Source: Prochlorococcus marinus XMU1402
GTDB lineage: Bacteria > Cyanobacteriota > Cyanobacteriia > PCC-6307 > Cyanobiaceae
NCBI RefSeq assembly: GCF_017696205.1
Contig: NZ_JAAORD010000001.1
Coordinates: forward strand, 62,001 to 126,000
DNA length: 64,000 bases
Direction: 5' to 3'
Shown: piece by piece, positions 28,651-37,039 of the stretch
Layout of the letters: every line of letters starts with the position of its first letter
How positions within the stretch are numbered: position 1 is the first letter of the stretch
Made by a program: the position numbers and the translations under genes
Notes under the pieces: generated by a model
The model's input: the letters and a program-made list of their open reading frames with translations, nothing else
What the model was told of the DNA's origin: nothing
Database searches by the model: none

Positions 28651-30459
28651 ATGAATTTAATTGCAGCAGTTAGTAATAATTTTGATGCGTTTATAACGGT
28701 AGTTGTTTTAATAATGTCAATAATTTTGTTTATCAAAAATACTATTGCTCCAGAATTGACTGGCTTGTTATGTGTTGGAATATTTATAGCAACCGGGGTT
28801 CTTTCTCCCGAAAAAGCTCTAGCTGGATTTGGTAGCCCATCTTTAATTACCCTTATGGGTTTATTTGCAGTTTCCTCTGCATTATTTAAAAGTGGTGCCT
28901 TAGATAGAGTAAGAGAATTGATTTCTTCTGAAAGTATTAGAACGCCAAGGAAATTAATTTCTTTAATAGCTTTTTTGATTGCTCCAATATCTGGAATTGT
29001 ACCTAATACTCCTGTAGTAGCGTCTTTGTTACCTTTGATTGAAGGTTGGTGCGAGCGAAGAAACATATCACCATCAAAAGTTTTATTACCTCTTTCTTTT
29101 GCTACTTTACTAGGTGGAACTCTGACATTATTGGGTAGCTCAGTAAATCTGCTTGTAAGTGATATTAGTCAACAATTAGGTTATGGAGCTTTGGAATTAT
29201 TTAGTTTGACTTCAATTGGGATTCCTGTATGGCTTATAGGTACAACTTACATGATTCTTGTTTCTGACATGCTTTTGCCAGATAGAGGCAGAGATAAAGA
29301 GTTTATTAAAAATGGGGATATGAATATTTACTTTACTGAAGTTACCATTCCATATACTTCAGAATTAGTTGGACAATCTGTACGAAATAGTAGATTACAA
29401 AGACGATTTGACGTTGATGTTCTGGAATTACAACGAAATGGAAAAGTTATTCTTCCTCCTTTGGCAGATAGAAAGATTGAACCGGATGATAGATTAATAA
29501 TACGCGTTACAAGGGCAGATTTATTTAGGCTGCAGCAGGAACACACCATTCTGTTAGGAGAAAATAAAACATCTTTCGACGGAGCTAACGTTTTCTCAGA
29601 TGATGAGGGTACTAAAACCTTTGAAGCTTTGTTACCAGCAGGCTCAACTTTAGCTGGTGCAAGTTTGAGAGAATTAAGATTCAGGCAACGTCATAATGCA
29701 ACGGTTTTAGCACTAAGAAGAGGCCAACAAACTGTTCAGGAAAGATTAGGCAAAGCTGTTTTAAGAGCAGGCGATGTATTGTTATTACAAGCGCCGTTAG
29801 ATTCAATAAGAGGTTTACAGGCTAGTAATGATTTGCTTATTTTAGATCAATTTGAAGATGATTTACCTGTCTTGATAAAAAAACCTATCTCGATTGCAAT
29901 TGCAATAGGAATGGTGGTTTTGCCTTCGGTTACTAATATTCCATTAGTAGGTTCAGTTCTTTTGGCAGTGATTGCGATGGTTGCTTTTGGATGTTTAAGA
30001 CCTGCAGAAATACAAAAATCAATTAGGTTAGACGTTATTTTATTGTTGGGATCCTTATCGTGTTTCAGTGTAGCTATGCAGGTAACAGGATTAGCAGATT
30101 TAATTGCATTCAATCTTAATTTTGCTCTTGATGGGTTGCCTTTGTATTTTGCCTTAGTCGTAATTTTTGTATCGACCGTTATCCTTACCCAATTTATCAG
30201 TAATGCTGCTTCGGTTGCCTTGATTTTGCCCGTTGCTATTGAATTTTCAAACGTTTTAGGGATTTCTCCCAGTGCTTTAATAATGCTTGTTTTATTTGGA
30301 GCAAGTCAATCTTTCTTAACTCCAATGGGTTATCAAACAAATTTAATGGTTTATGGTCCTGGTAGATATAGATTTTTTGATGTCGCAAAATATGGAGCTG
30401 GATTAACACTTATAATGTCACTTATAGTGCCAGCATTGATAATCTTAAATTTCAGATAA
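28651..30459 (+). CDS. SLC13-type anion permease with two RCK-C domains
   Basis: This 602-residue membrane protein has about ten hydrophobic helices. The SLC13/DASS signature-like GIVPNTPVVASLLPLI in the N-half and QFISNAASVALILPVA in the C-half are typical of sodium-coupled sulfate/dicarboxylate carriers. Between the two membrane halves (about 215-400) lie two soluble RCK-C (TrkA-C) repeats, for example VRNSRLQRRFDVDVLELQR and LRFRQRHNATVLALRRG, an arrangement found in SAC1-like and sulfate-permease-like proteins. Sulfate is the best guess for the substrate but is not proven. It heads an operon with the Ktr genes, five bases from ktrB. Confidence 0.85.
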   Translation: MNLIAAVSNNFDAFITVVVLIMSIILFIKNTIAPELTGLLCVGIFIATGVLSPEKALAGFGSPSLITLMGLFAVSSALFKSGALDRVRELISSESIRTPRKLISLIAFLIAPISGIVPNTPVVASLLPLIEGWCERRNISPSKVLLPLSFATLLGGTLTLLGSSVNLLVSDISQQLGYGALELFSLTSIGIPVWLIGTTYMILVSDMLLPDRGRDKEFIKNGDMNIYFTEVTIPYTSELVGQSVRNSRLQRRFDVDVLELQRNGKVILPPLADRKIEPDDRLIIRVTRADLFRLQQEHTILLGENKTSFDGANVFSDDEGTKTFEALLPAGSTLAGASLRELRFRQRHNATVLALRRGQQTVQERLGKAVLRAGDVLLLQAPLDSIRGLQASNDLLILDQFEDDLPVLIKKPISIAIAIGMVVLPSVTNIPLVGSVLLAVIAMVAFGCLRPAEIQKSIRLDVILLLGSLSCFSVAMQVTGLADLIAFNLNFALDGLPLYFALVVIFVSTVILTQFISNAASVALILPVAIEFSNVLGISPSALIMLVLFGASQSFLTPMGYQTNLMVYGPGRYRFFDVAKYGAGLTLIMSLIVPALIILNFR

Positions 30460-30464
30460 ATAAA

Positions 30465-31868
30465 GTGGAATTCACAAGTAAAGTTTACAGGTTAAAAGAT
30501 GCTTACAGAAAACTATCTGTACCCCAATTTACTATCGTTACAGGATTGGTTATTATTTTCTTTGGAACTTTAATTTTAAGTTCCCCTTTATGTTCATCTT
30601 CAAAGGTTGGTTTGTGGGAGGCATTTTTTACATCTACCTCTGCCATAACCGTCACTGGCTTGACCATAATAGACATTGGTGTTGATTTGAATTTCTTTGG
30701 CCAAGTTTTCTTGGCTTTTATGCTTTTATCAGGTGGTCTTGGATTAATGGCAATTACCACATTTCTACAAGGTTTCGTTGTAAAGGGGACAAAGCTAAGG
30801 ACTAGATTAGATAAAGGAAAAACTCTGGATGAATTCGGAGTTGGAGGTATTGGTCGAACTTTTCAAAGCATTGCTATAACTGCAACTTGTATCATATCGT
30901 TTGGCGCAATTGTTTTATATTCTTTTGGATTCGTAGATATTCAAAATAATTGGGAAAGACTTTGGTCTTCGATTTTTCACAGCATATCTGCATATAACAA
31001 TGCGGGTTTTTCTTTATGGTCAAATAGTCTGCAAAATTATAGAACAAATTTTTTGGTTAATACTGTGTTTATTTTTCTCATTGTCATGGGTGGACTGGGA
31101 TGGCGGGTTATTGATGATATTTGGAATAATAAAAAAAATCTTTCTTATAAAAAATTGAGCCTTCACTCTAGACTAGTTATTAGGACAAGTTTCTCTCTTA
31201 TATTATTTGGATCATTAGGATTTTTTATCACTGAATCATTGCTGAGTAGTAAATTTTTCAATAATTTGAATTTGTTTGAGAGGTTATTATCATCAATCTT
31301 TGAAATAGTGAGTGCAAGAACAGCAGGCTTTACAAATTATCCAATCTCATTAAACTCTATCTCAGATACGGGACTTTTGTTATTAATGACTCTAATGTTT
31401 ATTGGTGCAAGTACTGGAGGTACTGGTGGAGGTATTAAAACAACTACATTTATTGCTTTAATGGCTGCAACTAGATCAACCTTGAGAGGCCAAAAAGATG
31501 TAATTATAAGCAATAGATTAATTTCAGATAAAGTTATCTTAAAGGCAGTTGGTATTACAGTTGGATCTTTGCTTTTTGTACTTTTAATGGCAATGCTGCT
31601 AAGTACAACTAATACGTTTATTAAAAAAGAATCTTTCACATTTCTTGAAATTTTGTTCACTTGCATATCTGCATTTGCAACAGTTGGTTTTGATATTGGT
31701 TTAACTGCAAAATTAAATCATTTTGGTCAATTTATTCTTATCGTTGGTATGTTTGTGGGCAGACTTGGTATTCTTTTGCTACTTAGTGCACTTTGGCAGG
31801 CTCTTTATAAGAGTAGAATAGATAGACAAAAGAGAATTGGCTATCCTAGGGCTGATCTTTATGTTTAG
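30465..31868 (+). CDS. ktrB: KtrB/TrkH-type cation channel subunit
   Basis: This is the membrane subunit of a potassium (or sodium-dependent potassium) uptake system. Four pore-loop repeats are visible with their filter glycines: TSAITVTGLTI, SAYNNAGFSLW, SARTAGFTNYP and SAFATVGFDIG. An intramembrane Gly-rich loop GASTGGTGGGIKTTTF lies in the third repeat, as in KtrB. The 467-residue length is normal. The GTG start at 30465 is five bases after the SLC13 stop, indicating co-transcription. KtrA follows 18 bases later. Confidence 0.93.
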   Translation: MEFTSKVYRLKDAYRKLSVPQFTIVTGLVIIFFGTLILSSPLCSSSKVGLWEAFFTSTSAITVTGLTIIDIGVDLNFFGQVFLAFMLLSGGLGLMAITTFLQGFVVKGTKLRTRLDKGKTLDEFGVGGIGRTFQSIAITATCIISFGAIVLYSFGFVDIQNNWERLWSSIFHSISAYNNAGFSLWSNSLQNYRTNFLVNTVFIFLIVMGGLGWRVIDDIWNNKKNLSYKKLSLHSRLVIRTSFSLILFGSLGFFITESLLSSKFFNNLNLFERLLSSIFEIVSARTAGFTNYPISLNSISDTGLLLLMTLMFIGASTGGTGGGIKTTTFIALMAATRSTLRGQKDVIISNRLISDKVILKAVGITVGSLLFVLLMAMLLSTTNTFIKKESFTFLEILFTCISAFATVGFDIGLTAKLNHFGQFILIVGMFVGRLGILLLLSALWQALYKSRIDRQKRIGYPRADLYV

Positions 31869-31886
31869 GACTGACTGAGTTTTATT

Positions 31887-32591
31887 ATGGCTGATTGGTG
31901 GCAGTGGTCTCAAAAGAGAGAAAAAGAAGCCCTCACTTTTGCAGTTGTTGGTGTTGGAAGATTCGGAACCGCTGTTTGTAGAGAACTTATTAGTAATGGT
32001 GCAGATGTTTTGGCTGCAGATTATTCGGAAAAAGCTATTGATGATTTGAGACAATTGGAACCTTCCATAGAAGCTAGAGTCGTAGACTGTACTGATGAAG
32101 AGTCTATGAAAGAATCTGGAATTCTCGAAATGAATACTGTTGTAGTAGGTATAAGTGAACCTATTGAAGCAAGTATCACTACAACACTTATTGCTAAAGA
32201 TAGTGAGGGTAGCAAAGTGAAAAGAGTAATAGCAAGAGCTACAAGCGATTTGCACGAAAAAATGTTAAAAAGGGTTGGTGCAGATAAAGTTGTCTTCCCT
32301 TCCAGAATGCAAGGAGAAAGATTAGGTTTAGAACTAGTTAGACCAAATTTAATTGAAAGATTAGAATTAGATAATCAAACTGGTATAGATGAAATAACTG
32401 TTCCGGAGGAATTTATTGGAAGATCTTTAAGAGATCTAAATTTGAGGAAGAATTATTTAGTTAATATTCTTGCAGCAGGACCTGCTGAAGAGTTAACAGT
32501 TAATCCACCGGCAAAATATATTCTAGAAAGGGGAAATATTTTGGTAGTTATGGGAAAAACTGTAGATTTACAAAAATTGCCTCAAAATTAA
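31887..32591 (+). CDS. ktrA: KtrA/TrkA-type RCK regulatory subunit
   Basis: This is the cytoplasmic ring-forming subunit that gates the KtrB pore in response to nucleotides. The N-terminal RCK-N Rossmann motif is VGVGRFGTAV (residues 21-30), and a C-terminal RCK-C domain follows (about 150-230, including GRSLRDLNLRKNYLVNILA). The 234-residue length is that of KtrA. Its N-terminus has an extra Trp-rich segment (MADWWQWSQKREKE). It ends two bases from the stop of the opposing CopG-like gene. Confidence 0.93.
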   Translation: MADWWQWSQKREKEALTFAVVGVGRFGTAVCRELISNGADVLAADYSEKAIDDLRQLEPSIEARVVDCTDEESMKESGILEMNTVVVGISEPIEASITTTLIAKDSEGSKVKRVIARATSDLHEKMLKRVGADKVVFPSRMQGERLGLELVRPNLIERLELDNQTGIDEITVPEEFIGRSLRDLNLRKNYLVNILAAGPAEELTVNPPAKYILERGNILVVMGKTVDLQKLPQN

Positions 32592-32593
32592 TT

Positions 32594-32896
32594 TTAATTG
32601 GATTTTTTATAGTATTGAATCCTTTGAGGAGCTCTTTTTAATCTTCTAATACTTTGTTTCTCAAGTTCGTCTCTAAATTTATCGGTATTTGAATTATTTT
32701 CTGAAATGAGAGATTTACCTTCTTTTTCGAAGTATTTTTTTATACCTTCTTGTATTAATACTTTTGCCATATTACTAACTGTTCTAGATTCATTACTAGC
32801 TAAAATAGTCAGCTGTTCACATATTAATTCTGGTAGAACTACTTGAATCCTAGGGGATTTGGGCTTCCCATTTGTTGAGTTTTGACGGGTAGCCAT
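32594..32896 (-). CDS. Ribbon-helix-helix (CopG-like) DNA-binding protein
   Basis: This 100-residue basic protein has an RHH domain at about residues 14-55: the beta strand SPRIQVVLPE is followed by helices ICEQLTILASNESRTVSNMA and KVLIQEGIKKYF. RHH proteins are dimeric repressors, often of their own promoter or of stress and plasmid genes. The C-terminal 40 residues are charged and unassigned. A dyad with half sites ATACACA and TGTGTAT lies just upstream of its start (32928-32962) and is a candidate operator. No toxin partner is adjacent, so an antitoxin role is not supported. Confidence 0.78.
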   Translation of the reverse strand: MATRQNSTNGKPKSPRIQVVLPELICEQLTILASNESRTVSNMAKVLIQEGIKKYFEKEGKSLISENNSNTDKFRDELEKQSIRRLKRAPQRIQYYKKSN

Positions 32897-32927
32897 GAGT
32901 CAAAGTTGATAACTGTTACTTATTAGT

Positions 32928-32962
32928 ATACACAGTTAGTCAAGGATACTATCTTTGTGTAT
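32928..32962. promoter_or_regulatory. Candidate dyad operator between the RHH gene and the 33014 gene
   Basis: Half sites ATACACA (32928-32934) and TGTGTAT (32956-32962) form a perfect 7-base inverted repeat separated by 21 bases, in the 117-base divergent region. The left half lies about 30 bases upstream of the RHH start. The flanking TTAGTATA and ATATTATTAG could act as -10 elements for the two directions. A role as the binding site of the RHH protein is inferred from position only. Confidence 0.4.
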
Positions 32963-33013
32963 ATTATTAGTAAGGAAATATATCTCCGTATCAATTAATT
33001 TTTTTATTGCCCT

Positions 33014-33352
33014 ATGAAAAGTTCAAGAAAACTTGATTCACCTAAACGGTCGATAATTGATAAAAAGAAAAAAAGGTTAGTTAATTCTGATTCTCACGAT
33101 AATGAAAATAGTGATGTTTTGGTATCAGCTGTAATTAGTCCATATTTGTTAACCCATCTTCATCATATTCTTCAGCAGTCTGAGTATTATGCTCAAAAAG
33201 ATGGTAGAAAATCTCATGCAGCTAACTTCGCGAAATTAAGAAAGGTATTATGTTTAGATGCAAGAAGTATGGCAGATGCATCAGCAAAAGAAATAAATGA
33301 TACGGATAATGATTTATCTTTTGATAAATATAATGAAAAAAATGTAGCTTGA
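33014..33352 (+). CDS. Conserved small protein of unknown function
   Basis: This 112-residue soluble protein has a Lys-rich N-terminus (SSRKLDSPKRSIIDKKKKRL), then a likely helical core with VLVSAVISPYLLTHLHHILQ and SEYYAQKDGRKSHAANFAKL, and an acidic C-terminus. The HLHHI and cysteine-poor core give no metal motif. I do not recognise the family. It starts 117 bases from the divergent RHH gene and could share its control. The Nif11-like ORF follows after 34 bases, so the two may be in one transcript. Confidence 0.65.
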   Translation: MKSSRKLDSPKRSIIDKKKKRLVNSDSHDNENSDVLVSAVISPYLLTHLHHILQQSEYYAQKDGRKSHAANFAKLRKVLCLDARSMADASAKEINDTDNDLSFDKYNEKNVA

Positions 33353-33386
33353 AGTAATAATCTATTAATAAATAGATTTTAATGAC

Positions 33387-33617
33387 ATGTCTAGTAATGC
33401 CGAAAAGCTTTATAAGTTAATAGCAAATGACTCCAAAAAGAAAAAAAGTTTGTTTATGACAGCTTTAACTAACCCTAAAAAAGCCCTTGATAAAATATGT
33501 GACATTGGCAATGAGTTGAATATTTCTGTAACCAAAGAAGAGGTTATTGATTATTTGAGTACTATTGACGATGAGGCTACTAAAATGTGGTTAGTTAAGG
33601 CTCGAGGAGGTCTGTAG
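33387..33617 (+). CDS. Nif11-like leader-type small peptide ending in Gly-Gly-Leu
   Basis: This 76-residue protein resembles the Nif11 domain: SNAEKLYKLIANDSKKKKSL, then NPKKALDKICDIGNELNISVTK with the usual helix-turn-helix-like spacing. Nif11-type leaders precede core peptides of ribosomally made natural products and are cut after a double glycine; others are stand-alone proteins of unknown role. Here the ORF ends KARGGL, so only one residue follows the Gly-Gly and no core peptide is encoded. Two stop codons (TAG TAG) stand in tandem. No lanthipeptide synthetase is present in the window. The assignment rests on pattern, not alignment. Confidence 0.55.
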   Translation: MSSNAEKLYKLIANDSKKKKSLFMTALTNPKKALDKICDIGNELNISVTKEEVIDYLSTIDDEATKMWLVKARGGL

Positions 33618-33771
33618 TAGAAGGTGTCGAATAAATATTGTTTTGATTCGTCATGGGTTTTACTCTTTTGTTGTAACCGCCTCCACCAGCTAAAGTCCAA
33701 AAAAACCAATAACTTGGTATTGCAAGAGCTGCAGCTATGAAAATTACTACAATTTGTTCTATTCGTTTCAT
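33595..33771 (-). CDS. Small single-helix membrane protein
   Basis: A 58-residue ORF on the minus strand starts MKRIEQIVVIFIAAALAIPS, continues YWFFWTLAGGGGYNKRVK, and ends in a polar Ser/Thr/Asn-rich tail. It has one likely transmembrane helix (about 7-27) with a positive N-terminus inside. Its end overlaps the end of the Nif11-like ORF by 23 bases, which makes one of the two less certain. The aromatic-rich helix and Gly4 stretch do not look like random translation. No named family recognised. The next gene (ABC-F) diverges 72 bases upstream. Confidence 0.55.
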   Translation of the reverse strand: MKRIEQIVVIFIAAALAIPSYWFFWTLAGGGGYNKRVKPMTNQNNIYSTPSTTDLLEP

Positions 33772-33843
33772 AATTCAATTTTATTCTAGAAAAATATTTT
33801 TAGTAAATATGCCGTAAATTTTTTAAATTTTATTTTTAAAACA

Positions 33844-35454
33844 GTGATTAGATTTGAAGGTGTAAGCAAAATTTATTCCACAGATGTTGTTTTAAAAAAT
33901 ATTAATTGGGAGATTAAGAAAGGAGAAAAAGTTGGCTTGGTTGGTTCTAATGGAGCAGGTAAATCAACCCAATTTAAAATTTTAATGGGAGAGGAAGATC
34001 AAACAAGTGGAACGATTATTAAAGAGGGAAACCCTAAAATTGCACATTTAAAACAGGAATTTGATTGTAACTTGGATTGTTCGGTAAGGGAGGAATTAGA
34101 AAGTTCTTTCAGAGAAATTAAGATTGTTGCCATTAAACTTCTAGAAATTGAGAAAGAAATGGAATCCTTGGATATAAAACAACATTCCGATGAATTTGAA
34201 ATATTAGTAAATAAACTTGCAAAATATCAAGCAAAATTTGAAACTTTAGGTGGCTATAGAATGCAATCTGATGTAGAAAAAATATTGCCAAAACTAGGCT
34301 TTTCTCTGGAAGATGCTGATAAATTAGTTGGTAATTTTTCAGGTGGTTGGCAGATGAAAGTTGCACTTGGAAAAATTATATTACAAAAGCCTGATCTACT
34401 TTTATTGGATGAACCAACAAACCATTTAGATTTAGAGACTATTTTCTGGTTAGAAGAATATTTAGCGTCGCTTAAAATTGCAATCATCATCATCAGCCAT
34501 GATAGATATTTTTTAGACAAAGTATGTAATAAAATAATTTTTATAGATAGAGGAATATCTGAAATATATAATGGTAACTATTCTTTTTTTGTTGAACAGA
34601 AATCTTTAAATGAAGAATCACAAAATAAAGCATACCAATTACAACAAAAAGAAATTGAGATTCAGAAGAAGTATATAGATAGATTTAGAGCTAGTGCAAC
34701 TAGAAGTTCGCAAGCTAAAAGTAGAGAAAAACAATTAAAAAAGATTTCTAAAATTGAGGCTCCAAGAGCTAAATCAAAAGGTCCTGCTTTTACTTTTCCA
34801 GATTGTCCTCGCTCAGGAAAATCAGTTTTAAATATCAAAAATTTGTCTCATAGTTATGAAGATAAAATTCTTTTTTTAGACGTGAATTTAAAGATTTCTT
34901 CGGGTGAGAAAATAGCATTATTAGGCCCTAATGGCTGTGGTAAATCTACATTGCTTAAAATTATTATGAAAAAGATATCCCCTGAAATTGGAGAAATTAA
35001 TTTAGGTAAACACAATATAATTACTAGCTATTACGAACAGAATCAGGCTGAAGCACTTTCACTTGAGGAAAGGGTTATTGATTTAATATGTAAAAAATCT
35101 CCAGAATGGTCACAAAAAAAAGTAAGAACATTTTTAGGAGGTTTTGGCTTCCAAAATGAAACTGTTTTTAAGTATATTAAACAATTAAGTGGTGGTGAAA
35201 AGGCAAGATTAGCATTGGCTCTTATGATTATGAATCCGAGTAATTTTTTATTATTGGATGAGCCAACTAATCATTTGGATTTAGAATCTAAAGAAAATTT
35301 AGAATTAGCAATTAAGAATTATAAAGGTTCGTTATTAATCATTTCTCATGATCGGTATTTCATTTCAAAAGTTGCAAATAGAATTATTGAAATTAAAGAT
35401 TCAAAATTAAATTCATATATTGGAAACTACGAATATTTTTTAGAAAAAAAGTAA
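33844..35454 (+). CDS. ABC-F family ATPase
   Basis: This 536-residue protein has two ABC domains and no membrane part, the ABC-F layout of ribosome-associated ATPases (EttA/Uup group). Walker A motifs are GSNGAGKST (residues 34-42) and GPNGCGKST (near 361-369); signatures are FSGGWQMKVAL and LSGGEKARLAL; the Walker B segments LLLLDEPTNHLD and LLLDEPTNHLD are both intact. A basic linker (RFRASATRSSQAKSREKQLK) separates the halves. The role is probably in translation. The start is a GTG at 33844 after a long AT-rich leader. Confidence 0.92.
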   Translation: MIRFEGVSKIYSTDVVLKNINWEIKKGEKVGLVGSNGAGKSTQFKILMGEEDQTSGTIIKEGNPKIAHLKQEFDCNLDCSVREELESSFREIKIVAIKLLEIEKEMESLDIKQHSDEFEILVNKLAKYQAKFETLGGYRMQSDVEKILPKLGFSLEDADKLVGNFSGGWQMKVALGKIILQKPDLLLLDEPTNHLDLETIFWLEEYLASLKIAIIIISHDRYFLDKVCNKIIFIDRGISEIYNGNYSFFVEQKSLNEESQNKAYQLQQKEIEIQKKYIDRFRASATRSSQAKSREKQLKKISKIEAPRAKSKGPAFTFPDCPRSGKSVLNIKNLSHSYEDKILFLDVNLKISSGEKIALLGPNGCGKSTLLKIIMKKISPEIGEINLGKHNIITSYYEQNQAEALSLEERVIDLICKKSPEWSQKKVRTFLGGFGFQNETVFKYIKQLSGGEKARLALALMIMNPSNFLLLDEPTNHLDLESKENLELAIKNYKGSLLIISHDRYFISKVANRIIEIKDSKLNSYIGNYEYFLEKK

Positions 35455-35592
35455 AAAACAAAATTAGTAAATAATAAATAATTGTTTTTGGTAAAGTTTA
35501 AAATTAGCTAAGCAAGATCACTTATTTATCTTTACATATTTTGCAATCTTTGTTTAATCTTAAAGATACAAAATAGTTTTTAATAATTAATT

Positions 35593-35736
35593 ATGAAAAA
35601 GTATTATTTAAAAGAAAAATATCTTCAAATTTACGATCCTATTAAAAGTTATTTTGAATGCATTTCAAGTTGTGATATGAAAGATGGTACTTGTATTTCT
35701 AGATGCGTGGAAATACTCAAAAAAAATGATAATTGA
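35593..35736 (+). CDS. Twin CX3C micro-protein
   Basis: A 47-residue ORF starts at ATG 35593 (MKKYYLKEKYLQIYDPIKSY) and ends LKKNDN. Its four cysteines, C23, C27, C34 and C38, form two CX3C pairs separated by six residues, a pattern able to bind metal or to form a disulfide-locked helical hairpin. The rest is helical and charged; there is no signal peptide. It ends five bases from the stop of the HtrA gene, in the same end-to-end style as other real gene pairs here. I do not recognise a family. The regular cysteine spacing is the main argument for a real gene. Confidence 0.6.
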   Translation: MKKYYLKEKYLQIYDPIKSYFECISSCDMKDGTCISRCVEILKKNDN

Positions 35737-35741
35737 AACTT

Positions 35742-36902
35742 TTACTTGTTTTGTAAATTGGTAATATCAGTTGGTATTACTTTTAATTTAATAAATTTAT
35801 TTCTTCGCTTTAATAATATATTTATTTTTTTATTAATACCATTTTGACTTATTTGGCTTATGACGTCTGAACTTGTTTCAATGTCCTTACTACCCACTTT
35901 TATGATTATGTCATTTTTCATTATCCCACTCTTTTCAGCTGGACTATTCGGAACTACGTATCCAACAATTACCTGATTCAAATTGCTTTCGGAACTGCTT
36001 TTTTCTATTAGGCTTATGCCTATCATAGGATGAATTACTTTCCCTTTATTTATTAGTTGATCAGCAATTTCTTTAGCTTTATTTATTGGGATTGCGAAAC
36101 TTAACCCAGCTCCTGGCCCTGATCTTATTAGTGTATTAATACCTATAACCTCTCCATTGCTATTCAATAGTGGACCGCCAGAATTTCCAGGATTAATAGC
36201 AGCGTCTGTTTGAATAAGTTCAAGTTTTTTATCATATATACCTAATTGAGCGACGTTTCTTTTTAGGTTACTAATAATTCCAAGAGTAACTGTATTTTCA
36301 AGTCCAAATGGATTTCCAACTGCGATTGCCCAATCACCAACTTTAACTTTTGTAGAATCTCCTAATTTTGCTTTTGGCCAAGGCCCTTTACCCGCAATTT
36401 TAAGAACAGCTAAATCGGTAAAAAAGTCTTGTCCTATAAGTTGACCTTTTAACTTTTTACCATTGGTTAAACCAACAATTACCTTATCTGATCCTTGAAT
36501 GACATGAGCATTAGTCATAACAAGTCCGTCGGCGAATATAAAGCCACTTCCTTGGCTTTGCTCTATGCTTGGCTGATTTTCTTTAGGTAAATCTAATCCA
36601 AAAAATCTCTCAAAATACGGGTCAAGAAATATTTGAGAATTATTTGAAAATTTTCTTTTTTTAACAAATTTTTGAGTTTCAATTGTTACTACAGAAGGAC
36701 CAGTTTTTTCGACAGCTTTAGTAATGAAAGATTTCTTTGAATATTCATTTACTTCTTTAAATCTTGGGTTTATTAATGGTCCACATATTACCTTTGGTGT
36801 AGATAAAATTCCCATTGATATAACTGAAGAAACTATTAATTTCTTGTGGATGCAGCTTTTCAATTTTGATTTTTCTATGTTCTTCCTATACATTTGATAC
36901 AC
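35742..36902 (-). CDS. HtrA/Deg-type serine protease
   Basis: This is a 386-residue trypsin-like protease of the HtrA (DegP/HhoA) family that degrades or refolds damaged proteins at the membrane or periplasm. The catalytic triad is H133 in TNAHVI, D163 in FTDLAVLKI and S241 in PGNSGGPLL. One C-terminal PDZ domain is seen (about 285-380). The N-terminal basic and hydrophobic stretch (residues 18-40) is a probable signal or anchor. Cyanobacteria usually have three paralogues (HtrA, HhoA, HhoB); this cannot be assigned to one. It is stress-regulated in relatives. Confidence 0.94.
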   Translation of the reverse strand: MYQMYRKNIEKSKLKSCIHKKLIVSSVISMGILSTPKVICGPLINPRFKEVNEYSKKSFITKAVEKTGPSVVTIETQKFVKKRKFSNNSQIFLDPYFERFFGLDLPKENQPSIEQSQGSGFIFADGLVMTNAHVIQGSDKVIVGLTNGKKLKGQLIGQDFFTDLAVLKIAGKGPWPKAKLGDSTKVKVGDWAIAVGNPFGLENTVTLGIISNLKRNVAQLGIYDKKLELIQTDAAINPGNSGGPLLNSNGEVIGINTLIRSGPGAGLSFAIPINKAKEIADQLINKGKVIHPMIGISLIEKSSSESNLNQVIVGYVVPNSPAEKSGIMKNDIIIKVGSKDIETSSDVISQISQNGINKKINILLKRRNKFIKLKVIPTDITNLQNK

Positions 36903-37039
36903 AATATTTGTGTAATTTCACTATAACTACTTAAAAAAAATTTATTTAATTTATAGAGGGATTTATTTTCGGAAAATGGTTAAATTTCTTTTTTTCACGT
37001 TATTATAAATAGCATAGATCTTATTAATCAATAAATTAA

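Noticed and set aside
32594-32896. Antitoxin of a toxin-antitoxin pair
   Set aside because: The neighbouring genes (ktrA and a 112-residue orphan) show no toxin features and are not translationally coupled to it.
33615-33760. Possible in-frame core peptide after the two TAG stops of the Nif11-like ORF, with several cysteines
   Set aside because: Two stops in tandem separate it, and the region is the antisense of the small membrane ORF, which explains the open frame; readthrough is not supported.
35545-35568. ATCTTT...AAAGAT hairpin before the twin CX3C ORF
   Set aside because: Six AT-rich pairs with a ten-base loop and no T-run; too weak to call a terminator or regulatory RNA.
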